From Ornithobacterium rhinotracheale (GTDB lineage: Bacteria > Bacteroidota > Bacteroidia > Flavobacteriales > Weeksellaceae), in contig NZ_CP094846.1 of assembly GCF_022832975.1 (NCBI RefSeq), forward strand, positions 2,307,501-2,371,500: a DNA stretch of 64,000 nucleotides, written 5' to 3'. The translations under genes were made by a program, and so were the position numbers. Every line of letters starts with the position of its first letter. The first letter of the stretch is position 1. The notes under the pieces are model-generated. The model was not told the DNA's origin and did not search any database. It worked only from the letters and a program-made list of their open reading frames with translations. Below are positions 26,657 through 35,368 of the stretch, one piece after another.

Positions 26657-27754
26657 TTGAAGATTTTAGACAAATATATCGTCAAGAATTTCATAGGAAC
26701 CTTTTTATTCATCACAACGCTCCTGTCGCTCATTATTTTGGTGGTAGATTTAAGCCAAAAGATTAGTAAAATTCAAGACAATGGCTCCAATGTATGGGAG
26801 GCTCTTACGGGATTTTATCCATTCTTTATCCTTTGGATGGTAAACACCTATATGCCTATCGGCGTATTTATTTCGGCCATATATTTCACTTCTAGAATCA
26901 CAAACAACACCGAAATTGTAGCCATGACCTCGGGCGGAATGAGTTTTTTTCGTCTCACACGCCCCTACCTCTATGTCGCTTTGCTCATTGGTGGATTATC
27001 TTTTGCCGTAAATCACTATTTTTTGCCCAAGGCCAATATTTACAAAAACGAATACTATTACACTTATTTACAACGAAGTAGCCGCGCACAGGAATATTAC
27101 AAAGGCCGACCAATCAGTGCGCAAATTTCGCCTAACGAGTATTTGTTCATCAATAATTATAACCGAAGAACAAAGAATGGAAATGGCTTTTTGTACCAAA
27201 AAATGAATAAAAACTCGCAAATTATATATCAAATGCGAGCCAATGACATCATTTGGAACGAACAAGACTCTGCCTATAGCCTAACGAATTACTACGAAAG
27301 ATTTATAAGAAAAAATCAGCCAGACAGCTTGGCTACAGGGAACATGATTAAACAAAAATTTAAAGTTACTCCCGATGAATTGCTCCCAGAAGGCTATGTG
27401 GCAGAAACCATGAATTCTATTGAGCTTAAACGATTTATAGACAGAGAAAAATTCAAAGGATCGGCAAGTGTGAGTGTCTATCTCAACGAGCTGTATCAGC
27501 GTACAAGTTTGCCGTTTTCCACCATAATTTTGACCTTGCTCGCGCTTTCGCTTAGCTCAACCAAAAAGCGTGGTGGATTAGGGCTCAACCTCGCACTAGG
27601 AATTACCATTGCGTTTATCTACATCTTTGGAAACGAAGCGAGCAAAGTATTCTCCTCCGTAGGAGATTTAAGCCCATTTTTGGCAGCTTGGATTTCAAAT
27701 ATCGTGTTTGGGATTATTACGATTTTCCTATATTTTAAACGTGCCTTCCAATAA
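26657..27754 (+). CDS. LptF/LptG family permease (YjgP/YjgQ)
   Basis: A membrane protein with N-terminal LDKYIVKNFIGTF and about six transmembrane segments around a large periplasmic domain (about residues 115-270), the layout of the lipopolysaccharide-export permeases LptF and LptG. With LptB they form the ABC transporter that extracts LPS from the inner membrane. The start is set at a TTG right after the tgt stop because the frame further upstream is not family-like. In many Bacteroidetes the two permease genes are not adjacent, so the F/G assignment is left open. Confidence 0.85.
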   Translation: MKILDKYIVKNFIGTFLFITTLLSLIILVVDLSQKISKIQDNGSNVWEALTGFYPFFILWMVNTYMPIGVFISAIYFTSRITNNTEIVAMTSGGMSFFRLTRPYLYVALLIGGLSFAVNHYFLPKANIYKNEYYYTYLQRSSRAQEYYKGRPISAQISPNEYLFINNYNRRTKNGNGFLYQKMNKNSQIIYQMRANDIIWNEQDSAYSLTNYYERFIRKNQPDSLATGNMIKQKFKVTPDELLPEGYVAETMNSIELKRFIDREKFKGSASVSVYLNELYQRTSLPFSTIILTLLALSLSSTKKRGGLGLNLALGITIAFIYIFGNEASKVFSSVGDLSPFLAAWISNIVFGIITIFLYFKRAFQ

Positions 27755-27823
27755 CATATTTACTGAAAATCAAATATTTAATATTTTCAGGCTCAAATTT
27801 TAGATAAAAAATTGCACGATTTT

Positions 27824-27854
27824 TTTGCAGAATTCAAAAAGCGATGTATATTTG
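27824..27854 (+). promoter_or_regulatory. Promoter of tRNA-Val copy 1
   Basis: TTTG at 27824-27827 and TATATTTG at 27847-27854 with 19 bases between them. Confidence 0.8.
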
Positions 27855-27898
27855 CAGTCCGATTGAGAAACGAATATCATTTTCGATTCCAAATTCTT

Positions 27899-27973
27899 GG
27901 GATTTTAGCTCAGTTGGTTTAGAGCACCTGCCTTACAAGCAGGGGGTCGGGGGTTCGAATCCCTCAAATCCCA
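27899..27973 (+). tRNA. tRNA-Val (anticodon TAC), copy 1
   Basis: GGGATTT acceptor, anticodon loop CTTACAA in stem CCTGC/GCAGG (anticodon TAC), T arm GGTTCGAATCC. CCA is not encoded. Its promoter, gene and terminator are repeated nearly identically at 28828-29013. Confidence 0.97.
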
Positions 27974-27980
27974 CTACCAC

Positions 27981-28009
27981 AAAGCGTTGATTTTCTCAAC
28001 GCTTTTTTT
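27981..28009 (+). terminator. Terminator of tRNA-Val copy 1
   Basis: AAGCGTTGA pairs with TCAACGCTT, then T7. Confidence 0.85.
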
Positions 28010-28083
28010 GTTTTTATACTTTCAAAAACTTTTTAATTCAATTAGAATTTCACTAATAAACTATTTTTTTTGACATAATTTGG

Positions 28084-28111
28084 TTGCCCTACAATAAAAT
28101 TTATATTTTTG
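28084..28111 (+). promoter_or_regulatory. Promoter of the membrane gene between the tRNA-Val copies
   Basis: TTG at 28084-28086 and TATTTTTG at 28104-28111, 17 bases apart, ahead of the ATG at 28186 with a leader of about 70 bases. Confidence 0.55.
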
Positions 28112-28185
28112 CACAAAATTAATGTTAATGTTCTTTTCAACTTAACAGATTAATTCAAATATTTATTTAATTAAAATTTCATTTT

Positions 28186-28737
28186 ATGGCTAAAAAATCG
28201 TTTGTAGGTGGATTGGCAAAAGGTTTTGTCCGCTCTGCCGTTAATCAAGTGGGGAGAGATGGCGGGAAAGTCATCAGCAATTCAATCTATGGAGATAAAC
28301 ATGCTAATCCCATTAGGTTTACAGGGCAACAAAATAGTCAAAATATTGAAACTGAAGATGAAATCTCCTTAGACAATTCAAGTTTAGAAAGAATATCAAC
28401 AAACTTAACACTTTGGGATTATACTAAATTTGCTATTGCCTTATTTTTAGGAATTATCATTCCTTTTTTATGGAGCGCAGGATTATTCATTTATGGATTT
28501 TTAAAAAGACGACAAACAACAACGACATACAAAGTTGACGGAATTGTTTCAAGAAAAATACCAGACAAAAGATGCTCATTAGGATATAGAGTTGAACAAT
28601 ATAGAACAAAAGTAAAACAAGAAGCTCCAAGCACAGATGATGAAATGAATTACTTTAAATTAAAAGGAACAATTTACATGTCTATTGCCTTAGCTTCAAT
28701 TTTAATCTCGGCACTCATAGCATATTTAATTGATTAA
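28186..28737 (+). CDS. Hypothetical membrane protein (183 residues) between two tRNA-Val genes
   Basis: Two predicted transmembrane helices (about 86-105 and 161-182) separated by a basic loop (residues 106-160) rich in Lys and Arg; the N-terminal 80 residues are polar, with a Gly-rich start MAKKSFVGGLAKG. No signal peptide is evident and no family is recognised. It is framed by two near-identical tRNA-Val transcription units with their promoters and terminators, so it lies on a segment that was probably duplicated or inserted there. It is unlikely to belong to the tRNAs functionally. Confidence 0.6.
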   Translation: MAKKSFVGGLAKGFVRSAVNQVGRDGGKVISNSIYGDKHANPIRFTGQQNSQNIETEDEISLDNSSLERISTNLTLWDYTKFAIALFLGIIIPFLWSAGLFIYGFLKRRQTTTTYKVDGIVSRKIPDKRCSLGYRVEQYRTKVKQEAPSTDDEMNYFKLKGTIYMSIALASILISALIAYLID

Positions 28738-28827
28738 TTCAAGTATGAATACCAATTTAGCTTTGACCTAAAAAACACCCAAAATATCATTTTTTACGAT
28801 TTTTCAGCATTAAATTCTTTAATAAAA

Positions 28828-28858
28828 TTTGGAGAAATAAAAAAGAGATGTATATTTG
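28828..28858 (+). promoter_or_regulatory. Promoter of tRNA-Val copy 2
   Basis: TTTG at 28828-28831 and TATATTTG at 28851-28858 with 19 bases between. Confidence 0.8.
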
Positions 28859-28901
28859 CAATCCAATTGAAAAACGAATAGCGTTTCAATTTAAAATCTT
28901 T

Positions 28902-28976
28902 GGGATTTTAGCTCAGTTGGTTTAGAGCACCTGCCTTACAAGCAGGGGGTCGGGGGTTCGAATCCCTCAAATCCCA
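28902..28976 (+). tRNA. tRNA-Val (anticodon TAC), copy 2
   Basis: The tRNA is identical in sequence to copy 1 over its 75 bases, with the same anticodon TAC and own promoter and terminator. Confidence 0.97.
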
Positions 28977-28983
28977 CCACCAC

Positions 28984-29013
28984 AAAGCGTTGATTTTTTC
29001 AACGCTTTTTTTT
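28984..29013 (+). terminator. Terminator of tRNA-Val copy 2
   Basis: AAGCGTTGA/TCAACGCTT stem followed by T8, as in copy 1. Confidence 0.85.
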
Positions 29014-29162
29014 GTTTTAAATCTTTAGACTTAAAACAAAAAAATACCGAAAATATCATTTTTTACGATTTTAAATCTTTGATTAAAAGAATTATGCCTC
29101 GCCCACTATTTAATTATGATAAAAATATGCTGTATTTTCTATCTTAAGCCAAAAAATCTCCC

Positions 29163-29170
29163 TACATTTG
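29163..29170 (+). promoter_or_regulatory. -7 box of manA
   Basis: TACATTTG, 25 bases before the ATG at 29196. Confidence 0.55.
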
Positions 29171-29195
29171 AATAAGAAAATTCAAACACGCATTT

Positions 29196-30131
29196 ATGAA
29201 ATTATATCCGATCAAATTTGAACCCATTTTGATGGACAAAGTATGGGGTGGCGAAGCAATGCAACGCGCACTCGACAAAAAATCTGATTCTAAAAACTTA
29301 GGCGAGTCTTGGGAAATCTCCGATGTGCAAGGCAATGTTTCTGTTGTTGCTAATGGCAAATACCAAGGCGAAAACTTGAGAGATTTAATCTTGAAATTCC
29401 CCAAAGAGCTCATCGGGAAAGCAGACGCCAAGGAATTTCCGATTTTGATTAAATTTTTGGACGCCAATGTGCCACTTTCTATCCAAGTGCACCCGAACGA
29501 AGAGCTAGCGCAAAAAATGGAAAACAGCCACGGAAAAACCGAAATGTGGTATATTGTAGATGCTACCGACAAGGCAGAAATCTACCTCGGCTGGAAAGAA
29601 GAGTACCCGAAAGAAGAACTAATTGAGGCTTACAAGGCGGGGAACATCAAGGATTATTTAAAAGTATATAAGCCTAAAAAAGGGGAATTTTATTTTGTGC
29701 CTGCGGGGAGCATTCACGCCTTGGGTGGCGGGCTTATTGTTGCCGAAATTCAGCAAACTTCTGATGTAACTTACCGTATTTATGACTGGGGACGCACCGA
29801 CCGCGAATTGCATATTCCGCAATCAATTGAAGTAACGGATTACACTTTTAAAGATGATTTTAAACTTGATTATGGAAAAACTGAAAATAGCTTAAACCCT
29901 GTCATCGAAAGTGAATTTTTCCAAACTGTTTTCTTAAACATTACCGATAGCATTTCGCTCGACACAGCAGGCTCTTACGATGTTTTGATGTGCGTGGAGG
30001 GCAAAGGAACGATTGTTTACCCAGATGGCGAAACAAGTATTCAGCTAGGCGAAACGATTTTAATCCCTGCAGCTCTCGGCAAATACGAGCTCAAAGGCAA
30101 AGATTTAAAAGTTTTAAAAGTAAAAGCTTAG
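29196..30131 (+). CDS. manA: Mannose-6-phosphate isomerase, class I
   Basis: A cupin-fold zinc enzyme that interconverts mannose-6-phosphate and fructose-6-phosphate. The zinc ligands fall in SIQVHPNE (Gln, His), the EMWY region and PAGSIHALGGG, matching the class I family; N-terminal LYPIKFEPILMDKVWGG is also typical. The 311-residue length fits the short bacterial form. It supplies GDP-mannose precursors for surface glycans, or catabolises mannose. It is a monocistronic gene with a strong terminator shared with the convergent haem-binding gene. Confidence 0.95.
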   Translation: MKLYPIKFEPILMDKVWGGEAMQRALDKKSDSKNLGESWEISDVQGNVSVVANGKYQGENLRDLILKFPKELIGKADAKEFPILIKFLDANVPLSIQVHPNEELAQKMENSHGKTEMWYIVDATDKAEIYLGWKEEYPKEELIEAYKAGNIKDYLKVYKPKKGEFYFVPAGSIHALGGGLIVAEIQQTSDVTYRIYDWGRTDRELHIPQSIEVTDYTFKDDFKLDYGKTENSLNPVIESEFFQTVFLNITDSISLDTAGSYDVLMCVEGKGTIVYPDGETSIQLGETILIPAALGKYELKGKDLKVLKVKA

Positions 30132-30134
30132 TCA

Positions 30135-30169
30135 TAAAAAAAGCCGTTCCATCTGGAACGGCTTTTTTC
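30135..30169. terminator. Bidirectional terminator between manA and the haem-binding gene
   Basis: AAAAAAGCCGTTCC/GGAACGGCTTTTTT stem with a 4-base loop, able to stop both convergent transcripts. Confidence 0.9.
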
Positions 30170-30617
30170 AATTTTGTTTTTTCATTAAATCCGAAAAATA
30201 TTTCACCAAGGTAGCTCGCTGAGCATCAGTAAGTCTCGCCTCTTCATGCAACCAAGTGTAGCTGCTTAGTGGCATTTTCTTGTTCTGAGTTTTCTCGGCA
30301 CATTCATCTAGCTTTTTATTGGCTTTATTGAGAGCTACATAACGCGCCCAATTGCTAAAGTTGAGCTCCTCGCGCCCTTCATTAATGTGGTTTTTTAGCC
30401 AAAAATTAACGGGTGCTATTTTCGCATACCACGGATACACTGTCTCGTTTGAATGGCAATCATAACACGCTGAATGCACTAAACTTTGTACCTCGGCAGG
30501 TGCCTCATTGATGTAGAAAAAATCCTCTTCTGGCACACTGGTAGGATTTGATAAATCTACTGGAATTAATTGTATAGCGATCAACGCTACAACAATTGCA
30601 ACTAAAATTTTCTTCAT
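30168..30617 (-). CDS. Periplasmic or membrane-tethered haem-binding domain protein
   Basis: 149 residues with a signal or anchor helix at 1-17 and one CxxCH motif (SACYDCHSN) at about 50-54, the haem c attachment signature. The following VYPWYAKIAPVNFWLKNHI segment is the hallmark of the Haem_bd family (PF14376) common in Bacteroidetes. It is probably a small c-type cytochrome or sensor in the periplasm, but the electron partner is unknown. It ends inside the terminator shared with manA. Confidence 0.85.
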   Translation of the reverse strand: MKKILVAIVVALIAIQLIPVDLSNPTSVPEEDFFYINEAPAEVQSLVHSACYDCHSNETVYPWYAKIAPVNFWLKNHINEGREELNFSNWARYVALNKANKKLDECAEKTQNKKMPLSSYTWLHEEARLTDAQRATLVKYFSDLMKKQN

Positions 30618-30663
30618 TTTTTTATTCCTTAATTCCGCAACACTTTGATTTAAATTAATTTAT

Positions 30664-32223
30664 AAGTTCCTGAGCAACAAAAAGTTGCCCAGGATTTTGC
30701 CGTGTCAGAATTTTCACTTATCTTAGTGTTGCAAAAAGAAAACAAGCAAAACTCTAATATGACATGGCAAAAATACAAATTAAATCTGAGAAACTCACAC
30801 CTTTTGGAGGAATTTTTTCAATCATGGAGAAATTTGACTCCATGCTTTCACCCGTTATCGACTCAACACTGGGTCAGAGATGCAGCAGTATCTTCGGATA
30901 TCAGTTCAGCGAGATAGTCCGTTCGCTGATGAGCGTTTATTTCTGTGGCGGCTCATGCGTGGAAGATGTAACGTCACAACTGATGCGCCATCTCTCGTAT
31001 CATCCTACCCTTCGTACATGCAGCTCTGATACCATCCTCAGAGCCATCAAGGAACTGACACAGGAAAACATCTCCTATACTTCCGACCAAGGCAAGACCT
31101 ATGATTTCAATACTGCAGACAAACTCAACACATTGCTTATAAACGCTTTGGTTTCTACAGGCGAGTTGAAGGAAATTGAGGAATACGATGTTGACTTTGA
31201 CCATCAGTTTCTTGAAACGGAGAAGTATGATGCAAAACCGACCTACAAAAAGTTCCTCGGCTACAGGCCTGGCGTATATGTTATCGGTGACAAGATAGTC
31301 TATATCGAGAACAGCGATGGCAACACGAATGTGCGTTTTCATCAGGCAGACACCCATAAGAGATTCTTCGCTCTTCTGGAATCCCAGAACATCCGTGTAA
31401 ATCGCTTCAGGGCAGACTGCGGTTCCTGCTCGAAGGAAATCGTCAGTGAGATAGAGAAGCATTGCAAACATTTCTACATCCGTGCCAACCGATGCAGTTC
31501 GCTCTACAATGACATCTTTGCTCTGAGAGGATGGAAGACGGAGGAGATTAACGGCATCCAGTTCGAACTCAATTCCATTCTCGTTGAGAAATGGGAAGGC
31601 AAGTGCTATCGTCTTGTCATCCAGAGACAAAGACGCAACAGTGGCGACCTTGACCTATGGGAAGGCGAATACACTTACCGTTGTATTCTGACCAACGATT
31701 ACAAGTCATCGACAAGGGACATTGTTGAATTCTACAATCTGCGTGGCGGCAAGGAACGTATCTTTGACGACATGAACAACGGATTCGGTTGGAGCAGGCT
31801 CCCCAAGTCATTCATGGCGGAGAATACTGTCTTTCTTCTGCTTACTGCATTGATACACAATTTCTACAAGACCATCATGAGCAGGCTTGACACCAAGGCT
31901 TTTGGGCTCAAGAAAACGAGTCGCATAAAGGCTTTTGTCTTCAGATTCATCTCCGTACCTGCCAAGTGGATCATGACTGCAAGGCAATACGTGCTGAATA
32001 TCTACACAGAGAACCGCGCTTATGCAAAACCCTTCAAAACAGAATTCGGATAAGAATCCTTTCTTTCCGGTTAGAATCTGCGTATTTCCTCAAGTCGCAT
32101 CGTGGGGTAAGGGGATGTTGGCTACATATTGATGTTGTGCTGTTGCTTTTTACTGAAAGCTACTACTAACGACTCATAAATCTACCCTTAATCGTGTATT
32201 GGATGATAGTTGCGGATTTTAGG
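30664..32223 (+). mobile_element. IS1380-family insertion sequence (ends not resolved)
   Basis: The element consists of the transposase gene with about 100 bases of flank upstream and up to 170 bases downstream. The upstream flank contains a short inverted repeat CTGAGCAAC/GTTGCCCAG near 30671-30692. I could not find matching terminal inverted repeats or a target duplication, so the limits are the neighbouring genes' edges. It sits directly beyond the stop of the Big_5 lipoprotein gene at 32224. Confidence 0.6.
30764..32053 (+). CDS. IS1380-family transposase
   Basis: A 429-residue DDE transposase with the IS1380 hallmarks: N-terminal TPFGGIFSIMEKFDS, the middle YDVDFDHQFLETEKYDA with an aspartate, FRADCGSC with the second aspartate, and the later YNLRGGKERIFDDMNNGFGW with the catalytic glutamate. 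Its codon usage is clearly more GC-rich than its neighbours, and it resembles elements from Bacteroides and Prevotella, so recent transfer is likely. The frame is intact, so the element may still be active. I cannot see the terminal repeats it would act on. Confidence 0.93.
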   Translation: MAKIQIKSEKLTPFGGIFSIMEKFDSMLSPVIDSTLGQRCSSIFGYQFSEIVRSLMSVYFCGGSCVEDVTSQLMRHLSYHPTLRTCSSDTILRAIKELTQENISYTSDQGKTYDFNTADKLNTLLINALVSTGELKEIEEYDVDFDHQFLETEKYDAKPTYKKFLGYRPGVYVIGDKIVYIENSDGNTNVRFHQADTHKRFFALLESQNIRVNRFRADCGSCSKEIVSEIEKHCKHFYIRANRCSSLYNDIFALRGWKTEEINGIQFELNSILVEKWEGKCYRLVIQRQRRNSGDLDLWEGEYTYRCILTNDYKSSTRDIVEFYNLRGGKERIFDDMNNGFGWSRLPKSFMAENTVFLLLTALIHNFYKTIMSRLDTKAFGLKKTSRIKAFVFRFISVPAKWIMTARQYVLNIYTENRAYAKPFKTEFG

Positions 32224-33834
32224 TTATTCTTTTTTAGGTAGAACCCAAGTTTCCTTCACATCCCAAAAGGCTTTTACATTAATAGGATCTGGATAGATGT
32301 ACACAGGTTCTGGTTGTCTGTTTTCTAAAATATTTCCCGTATCGTATCGTTTATTTTTGTTTTCATCTACCCAAATTTGGAAATGGTATTTTTTAGGCGG
32401 AAGAAATTTAAAATCAAATTTAGAATCGGTGGTATAAATCGAGTAAATCTCCTTGTTGGACGAGTCAAATAATTTTAGCCAAAATGGCGAATCTGGCTTA
32501 TTTTGCAGAATCAACTCCAAGTTCCCATAATCACGCTCACGCTTGGTGCTGAATTTGAGCAAGAGGCTATCATTGGGCTTTCCAAGCCAATTGGTTACCG
32601 CCCCAGGCAAAAGCTCCACTTGGTAATTACTCTCCCACTGAATGGGGAAATCGATTTGTAATTTTCTATAATTTATTTTTTTTACTGTAAAATCTAAAGC
32701 AACGCTGTCTTTTTTAACCGAAATGAATTTTGTATTAAAAGTATCAATCGGGTAATCGGCACCGATTTGCAATTTCTTGGCAGGTGTCATATCATCAGTT
32801 CCGCCATAGACTTTGAAATTGTATTTAATCGAATTATCGTACAACACCGTCGGGATAGAATCCGTTACAGCATCGTGCGTGAGCGTAAATTTCAAACGCG
32901 TGCGTTTGTCTTTAAAATTCGCCTTTTCGGGATTAAAGTACATTTGAAGCGTATCGGAATACGCTCTATGAATTTGCAACAATTCGCCCAAATCGTGCGA
33001 AATAGGCTTTACTTCCATTTTCTCAGGATTGCCCGTTACATAGAAATTAATTCGCCCGTAGCCCTCTTGTTTTCCATCTTGGTAGCGGTAGCCTTGCTCT
33101 GGCGTAAAAAGTGCCAAAGTAGCTGCTACGCGTGTAGTTTGGGTATCGATAATTTCACTGGCAAAGGCCATTTTCTCTTGTTTAAGGTCGATTTTCACAT
33201 TCGGGACTTTATCCTCAAAAGCTACCAAACGAAATTTCCCTGCTTTTAAATACTTAAATTCGTAGCGATTGGCAGAATCCACTTTGGCGATGTAGTAAGG
33301 TTTTTCCTTAAACACTACCGAATCCGAATAATTTTTGCCCACTTCGTAAAGTGCCACCACAATATCTTTGAGCGGCTCATTGCTCATCATATCCTTTACT
33401 TCGCCCGAAAGCGTTAAAGAATCAATTGTTTTTCCCGTAGAAAAAACATAAGTAAAAAACGAATACGGATTTCCCTCGTTATTATCTACAATGGATTGCC
33501 CAAAATTGATGGTATAAGTTGTATTAGGTCTTAGCGTATCATTGAATTTCACTTGCACTTCGCGCGAAGCCGTACCTGCAGGCAAAAAAGTAGGCGCAGG
33601 CTCTACGGGTGGCGAAATGATGATGTTTTTGGAATAATCTTTTAGCTGAACCAATTCATCAAAAGTCAGCGTGATTTCTTTTAACTTAGGCGAGACATTC
33701 GTGCTTAGCGTATCTGGCACCGCACGCACTAGCTTGGGCGGAGTAATGTCTTTGGGGCCTCCGCTCGGCGTTCCGCGTTGTGCACACTGCACAAAAAGTA
33801 GAATACTCGCGATGTAGAAAATATATTTTTTCAT
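32224..33834 (-). CDS. Big_5 (bacterial Ig-like) domain lipoprotein
   Basis: A 536-residue protein with a signal peptide and lipobox (ILLFVQC, Cys17). After the typical GGPKDITPPKLVRAVPDTL opening comes a Big_5-type Ig-like domain at about 30-130; the rest is beta-rich with repeated short strands, and the C-terminus has a YHFQIWVDENKNKRYDTG segment. Such proteins are abundant in Bacteroidetes and are usually of unknown function, probably outer-membrane associated. It is the last gene of a minus-strand operon with the MBL and GroES-like genes (3-base gap). The IS1380 element lies immediately downstream. Confidence 0.85.
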   Translation of the reverse strand: MKKYIFYIASILLFVQCAQRGTPSGGPKDITPPKLVRAVPDTLSTNVSPKLKEITLTFDELVQLKDYSKNIIISPPVEPAPTFLPAGTASREVQVKFNDTLRPNTTYTINFGQSIVDNNEGNPYSFFTYVFSTGKTIDSLTLSGEVKDMMSNEPLKDIVVALYEVGKNYSDSVVFKEKPYYIAKVDSANRYEFKYLKAGKFRLVAFEDKVPNVKIDLKQEKMAFASEIIDTQTTRVAATLALFTPEQGYRYQDGKQEGYGRINFYVTGNPEKMEVKPISHDLGELLQIHRAYSDTLQMYFNPEKANFKDKRTRLKFTLTHDAVTDSIPTVLYDNSIKYNFKVYGGTDDMTPAKKLQIGADYPIDTFNTKFISVKKDSVALDFTVKKINYRKLQIDFPIQWESNYQVELLPGAVTNWLGKPNDSLLLKFSTKRERDYGNLELILQNKPDSPFWLKLFDSSNKEIYSIYTTDSKFDFKFLPPKKYHFQIWVDENKNKRYDTGNILENRQPEPVYIYPDPINVKAFWDVKETWVLPKKE

Positions 33835-33837
33835 GAA

Positions 33838-34692
33838 TTATTGAAAAACTTCGTTGAAGGTAAAAATTTCATCTACACGGATGCCACGCTCCGTTTCCTT
33901 GAGTGTTGCCAATTGATTGTTTACATCGTGCTCAAAGGCAAGAAACCAACCATCTTTTAAGGCTTTTTTCAGAAAAATATCTTTTTCGCGCATCGTCAAA
34001 AGCGGACGCGTGTCGTAGCCTGGCACATACACCAATGGCACATGCCCTGCCGTAGGGATTAAATCAGCAGCATAAGCAATGGTCTTGCCCTGATAATGAA
34101 TCACGGGAATCATCTGCTTCTCGGTGTGCCCATCCACACAGATCACTTCAAAACCAAAAGGCGTTTCCGTTAAATAACTGCTAGCTTTTGGCTTAAAAAA
34201 TTCCAATTGTCCACTTTCTTGGATGGGGAAAATGTTTTCGGGCAAGAAAGATGCCTTTTCTCTCGGGTTGGGTTTCGTTGCCCAGTCCCAATGTTTTTGA
34301 TTGGTCCAAAATTTAGCATTTTTAAAAGCAGGCACCAGCTTTTCGCCTTCGCGCTTAATGGCTCCACCGCAATGGTCGAAATGCAAATGCGTAAAAAACA
34401 CATCGGTAATATCATCTCGATGGAATCCATATTGAGCCAAGGAAGCATCTACAGAATGATCGCCCCAGAGATAATAATAGCTAAAGAACTTTTCCGACTG
34501 CTTATCCCCCATTCCGCAATCAATCAAGACCAAGCGATCGTTGTGCTCAATCAAAAGCGAACGCGTAGCAATATCAATCATATTATTGGCGTCGGCAGGA
34601 TTGGTTTTTTGCCAAATGCTTTTGGGCACTACGCCAAACATCGCGCCGCCGTCTAGTTTTAAATTTCCACATTCTATGGGATATATCTTCAT
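33838..34692 (-). CDS. MBL-fold metallohydrolase
   Basis: The 284-residue protein has the metallo-beta-lactamase fold with HxHxDH as THLHFDHCGG, an upstream DCGMGD segment, later H in VDGHTEKQMIP and DLIPT. Lactonase- and hydrolase-type members look like this, and the substrate is unknown. No signal peptide. It sits in an operon: 27 bases after the GroES-like gene and 3 bases before the Big_5 lipoprotein. Confidence 0.88.
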   Translation of the reverse strand: MKIYPIECGNLKLDGGAMFGVVPKSIWQKTNPADANNMIDIATRSLLIEHNDRLVLIDCGMGDKQSEKFFSYYYLWGDHSVDASLAQYGFHRDDITDVFFTHLHFDHCGGAIKREGEKLVPAFKNAKFWTNQKHWDWATKPNPREKASFLPENIFPIQESGQLEFFKPKASSYLTETPFGFEVICVDGHTEKQMIPVIHYQGKTIAYAADLIPTAGHVPLVYVPGYDTRPLLTMREKDIFLKKALKDGWFLAFEHDVNNQLATLKETERGIRVDEIFTFNEVFQ

Positions 34693-34719
34693 GAAAAGTC
34701 TTTTATTTATGATTTTAAA

Positions 34720-35085
34720 TTATTCAAAAAATTCGTTGTCGCGCTCTAGCATCAAGATGTCATCTTGTGCCACTACATAATATTTTTCGTCGCGATACAT
34801 AATCTCATAGGCTTCGCTAAGTACAAAAAGAGCCGTATCGCCCTCTTGCGCCTGCAAGGGCATATATGTCAATCTTTCTTCTTGAGATTTCCACTCATCG
34901 TCGATACCATCAGACGGGATTGGATAACCCGGCCCCACCGCCACAATGGTACCCGATTGGATTTTCTCTTTCTCTTGCACACCTGGTGGCAAATACAATC
35001 CAGATTTGGTTTTATTAGGCGCTGAATGTGGCTTGATTAGCACACGATCGCCCACCATGATTAGATTTCTCACTTTCGTTTGCAT
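34720..35085 (-). CDS. GroES-like co-chaperone family protein
   Basis: A 121-residue Cpn10-fold protein: GDRVLIKPHSAPNKTKSGLYLPP, the GTIVAVGPGYPIP segment and a C-terminal YYVVAQDDILMLE. It is longer than canonical GroES (~95) and has an insertion after the GPG turn, so it is a GroES-like family member rather than the main groES, which normally sits with groEL. It leads an operon with an MBL hydrolase and a lipoprotein gene. The start is uncertain: the -7 box ends 5 bases before the ATG, so the message may be leaderless, or translation may begin at the internal methionine of MVGDRVLI. Confidence 0.8.
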   Translation of the reverse strand: MQTKVRNLIMVGDRVLIKPHSAPNKTKSGLYLPPGVQEKEKIQSGTIVAVGPGYPIPSDGIDDEWKSQEERLTYMPLQAQEGDTALFVLSEAYEIMYRDEKYYVVAQDDILMLERDNEFFE

Positions 35086-35090
35086 AATTG

Positions 35091-35098
35091 CAAAGTTA
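35091..35098 (-). promoter_or_regulatory. -7 box of the GroES-like operon
   Basis: TAACTTTG on the minus strand ends 5 bases before the ATG at 35085, implying a near-leaderless transcript. Confidence 0.55.
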
Positions 35099-35223
35099 AT
35101 AGAAATATCAAATACTTCTACATTTTGTCTAATGGATTGATTTTATATTTCATCCGATTTGTTTTCCTGAACAAAAAATATTTACAAAAATGGAATTTAT
35201 TACGCGTTCAAACGTTAAAAAAA

Positions 35224-35253
35224 TTGGAAAATATGATTTTTATCGTATTTTTG
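35224..35253 (+). promoter_or_regulatory. Promoter of the GLPGLI-barrel operon
   Basis: TTG at 35224-35226 and TATTTTTG at 35246-35253 with 19 bases between them. The leader to the start at 35369 is about 110 bases, with no structure I can identify. Confidence 0.6.
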
Positions 35254-35368
35254 TTAAACAGCTAAAACCAACAACTTTTAGCCAAAAAATAGCTAAAAAT
35301 CGGTTTTTTTTTAACATTTTCAGCTCTATTTAAGTCTAAAAAATTAAATTTTAAATACTAAAAAAATC

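Larger units (their letters stand above)
27824..29013. repeat. Direct duplication of the tRNA-Val transcription unit
   Basis: Promoter, 75-base tRNA and terminator occur at 27824-28009 and again at 28828-29013, starting 1,003-1,004 bases apart, with similar sequence in the spacer before the tRNA. The region upstream of copy 2 and downstream of its terminator also share an AAAATATCATTTTTTACGAT stretch (28779-28798 and 29052-29071). Confidence 0.85.

Noticed and set aside
30974-31630. 218-codon minus-strand ORF inside the IS1380 transposase
   Set aside because: Frame shadow of the transposase; its length reflects the GC-richer codon use of that gene.
32767-33249. 160-codon plus-strand ORF opposite the Big_5 lipoprotein
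   Set aside because: Shadow frame of a real gene; no start context or recognisable domain.
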